40,889 nucleotides of DNA from an uncultured Eubacteriales bacterium (GTDB lineage Bacteria; Bacillota; Clostridia; Peptostreptococcales; Anaerovoracaceae), in assembly GCA_902776285.1 (NCBI GenBank), contig CACYPK010000022.1:1-40889 (forward strand), given 5' to 3'. Positions within the stretch are counted from its first letter, which is position 1. Each line of letters begins with the position of its first letter. A program made the position numbers and the translations under genes. This document shows, in pieces, positions 40,413-40,889 of this stretch. The notes under the pieces are model-generated. The model was not told the DNA's origin, did not search any database, and saw only the letters and a list, made by a program, of their open reading frames with translations.

Positions 40413-40519
40413 AAGTTGTAACTTTAGCGAGTATTACAGTATAAATAAAGTTGTAACTTTTGTCAAGTCTAATATAATTAAAAAATAAAGTTGAAACTTG
40501 TTTTTGTTTGGTATATACT
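40413..40519. promoter_or_regulatory. Divergent promoters with three AAGTTGWAACTT operators
   Basis: Minus-strand promoter: TTGACA (40461-40466), 17 bp, TATACT (40438-40443), driving the excisionase/replication operon. Plus-strand promoter: TTGAAA (40491-40496), 17 bp, TATACT (40514-40519), driving the XRE gene. Three 12-bp dyads of form AAGTT-N2-AACTT lie at 40413-40424, 40448-40459 (inside the minus spacer) and 40488-40499 (over the plus -35). This is a classic repressor-controlled switch. Confidence 0.85.
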
Positions 40520-40543
40520 ATTACTGACAGGAGGATCAATACA

Positions 40544-40889
40544 ATGGGAAACAAAATTAAAGAAGTAAGAAAAAGCAAGGGTATCACTCAGAAGGAACTT
40601 GCAGCGATATTAGGTGTTACTCCGGACAGATTTACAATAGCAACACTGCAGAATATAGCAACTGCGCTGGAATGCAAGGTAGATGACCTTATATCCAAGG
40701 GCTCCTCCCCTGAAATCGGTTATTATTTCGAGTCTGAAAAGATTGGAAAGAATTCCAGCAAAATAACTAAAATCGTGATCGATCTCAGTGCTGTCAACAG
40801 GATGGGAGCCGATGCACTGGAGAACTATATCGATCTAATTATGAGTAATGAGAAATACACCTCACTTGACACAGAGTTCCTTAAAGAAG
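40544..40889 (+). CDS. XRE-family repressor-like protein, recognition helix apparently deleted (partial, runs off window)
   Basis: Open from ATG 40544 (AGGAGG 9 nt upstream) to the window end, 115 residues so far. MGNKIKEVRKSKGITQKELAAILGV is a normal XRE helix 1-2, but helix 3 and the following turn are missing: GVT is joined directly to PDRFTIATLQNIATALEC, so about ten residues expected of a 'xxISxxExGxxxP' segment are absent. The rest, ITKIVIDLSAVNRMGADALENYIDLI, is unassigned. It is divergent from the replication operon and near the three operators. If the deletion is real the protein may not bind DNA normally. Confidence 0.75.
   Translation, partial: MGNKIKEVRKSKGITQKELAAILGVTPDRFTIATLQNIATALECKVDDLISKGSSPEIGYYFESEKIGKNSSKITKIVIDLSAVNRMGADALENYIDLIMSNEKYTSLDTEFLKE

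Overview
The window looks like chromosome of a low-to-moderate-GC anaerobic Firmicute of class Clostridia. This rests on the gene families, the strong AGGAGG-type ribosome binding sites, the consensus sigma-A promoters, the THF riboswitch on an ECF folate transporter, and a prs-pth-mfd-spoVB-like-hup-rqcP order resembling the Bacillus/Clostridium prs-spoVC-mfd-yabM-yabO region. Family XIII / Anaerovoracaceae-like is my guess only; no rRNA body is present to settle it. Nearly everything lies on the minus strand.

Positions 1-28460 are host chromosome. At the left edge a perfect sigma-A promoter fires leftward into what looks like an rRNA operon leader. A LytTR protein gene and a divergent THF-riboswitch-controlled folT follow. 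Next comes a housekeeping run transcribed leftward from a promoter at 11815-11843: murC, prs, pth, mfd, an MTA/SAH deaminase gene and a SpoVB/MurJ-like flippase gene. hup (HU) follows under its own consensus promoter, and rqcP lies beyond a terminator. Rightward from 11975 are a cysteine-desulfurase-like gene (plus strand), gtrA, a two-domain class II aldolase gene, gapA, a zinc-ribbon gene, mnmA, a coiled-coil/peptidoglycan-binding-like protein gene, a larB-larC1-ykvI-ampS-yhhN-yfcE-HAD operon, and a 1221-residue hybrid sensor kinase gene.

Positions 28468-40889 are an integrated mobilizable element that runs off the right edge. Its left boundary is the 3' half of a tRNA-Met gene, cut at the anticodon loop and still followed by the host terminator. 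Base composition becomes clearly more AT-rich immediately after it. From left to right the element carries: an unfamiliar three-gene operon (unknown protein, ClpB-D2-like AAA+ ATPase, HEPN-like DUF5677-type protein) that reads like a defence cassette; a broken AlbA_2/ATP-binding gene; an FtsX-type ABC exporter; a relaxase fragment; a MerR regulator with a membrane tail and a classic 19-bp-spacer promoter; a probable par/Fst-like type I toxin-antitoxin locus; a MobA/MobL relaxase; an oriT-like hairpin; a small Cys-rich protein gene; a DUF6017-type replication protein; an excisionase-like protein; and a divergent XRE repressor gene whose recognition helix seems deleted. Three AAGTTGWAACTT operators sit among the divergent promoters. 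No integrase is in the window; it is probably beyond the right edge.

The most interesting unexplained parts are the three-gene AAA+/HEPN operon (28642-31483) and the miniature convergent toxin-antitoxin locus (37190-37502). All identifications come from reading motifs by eye; no database search was run.
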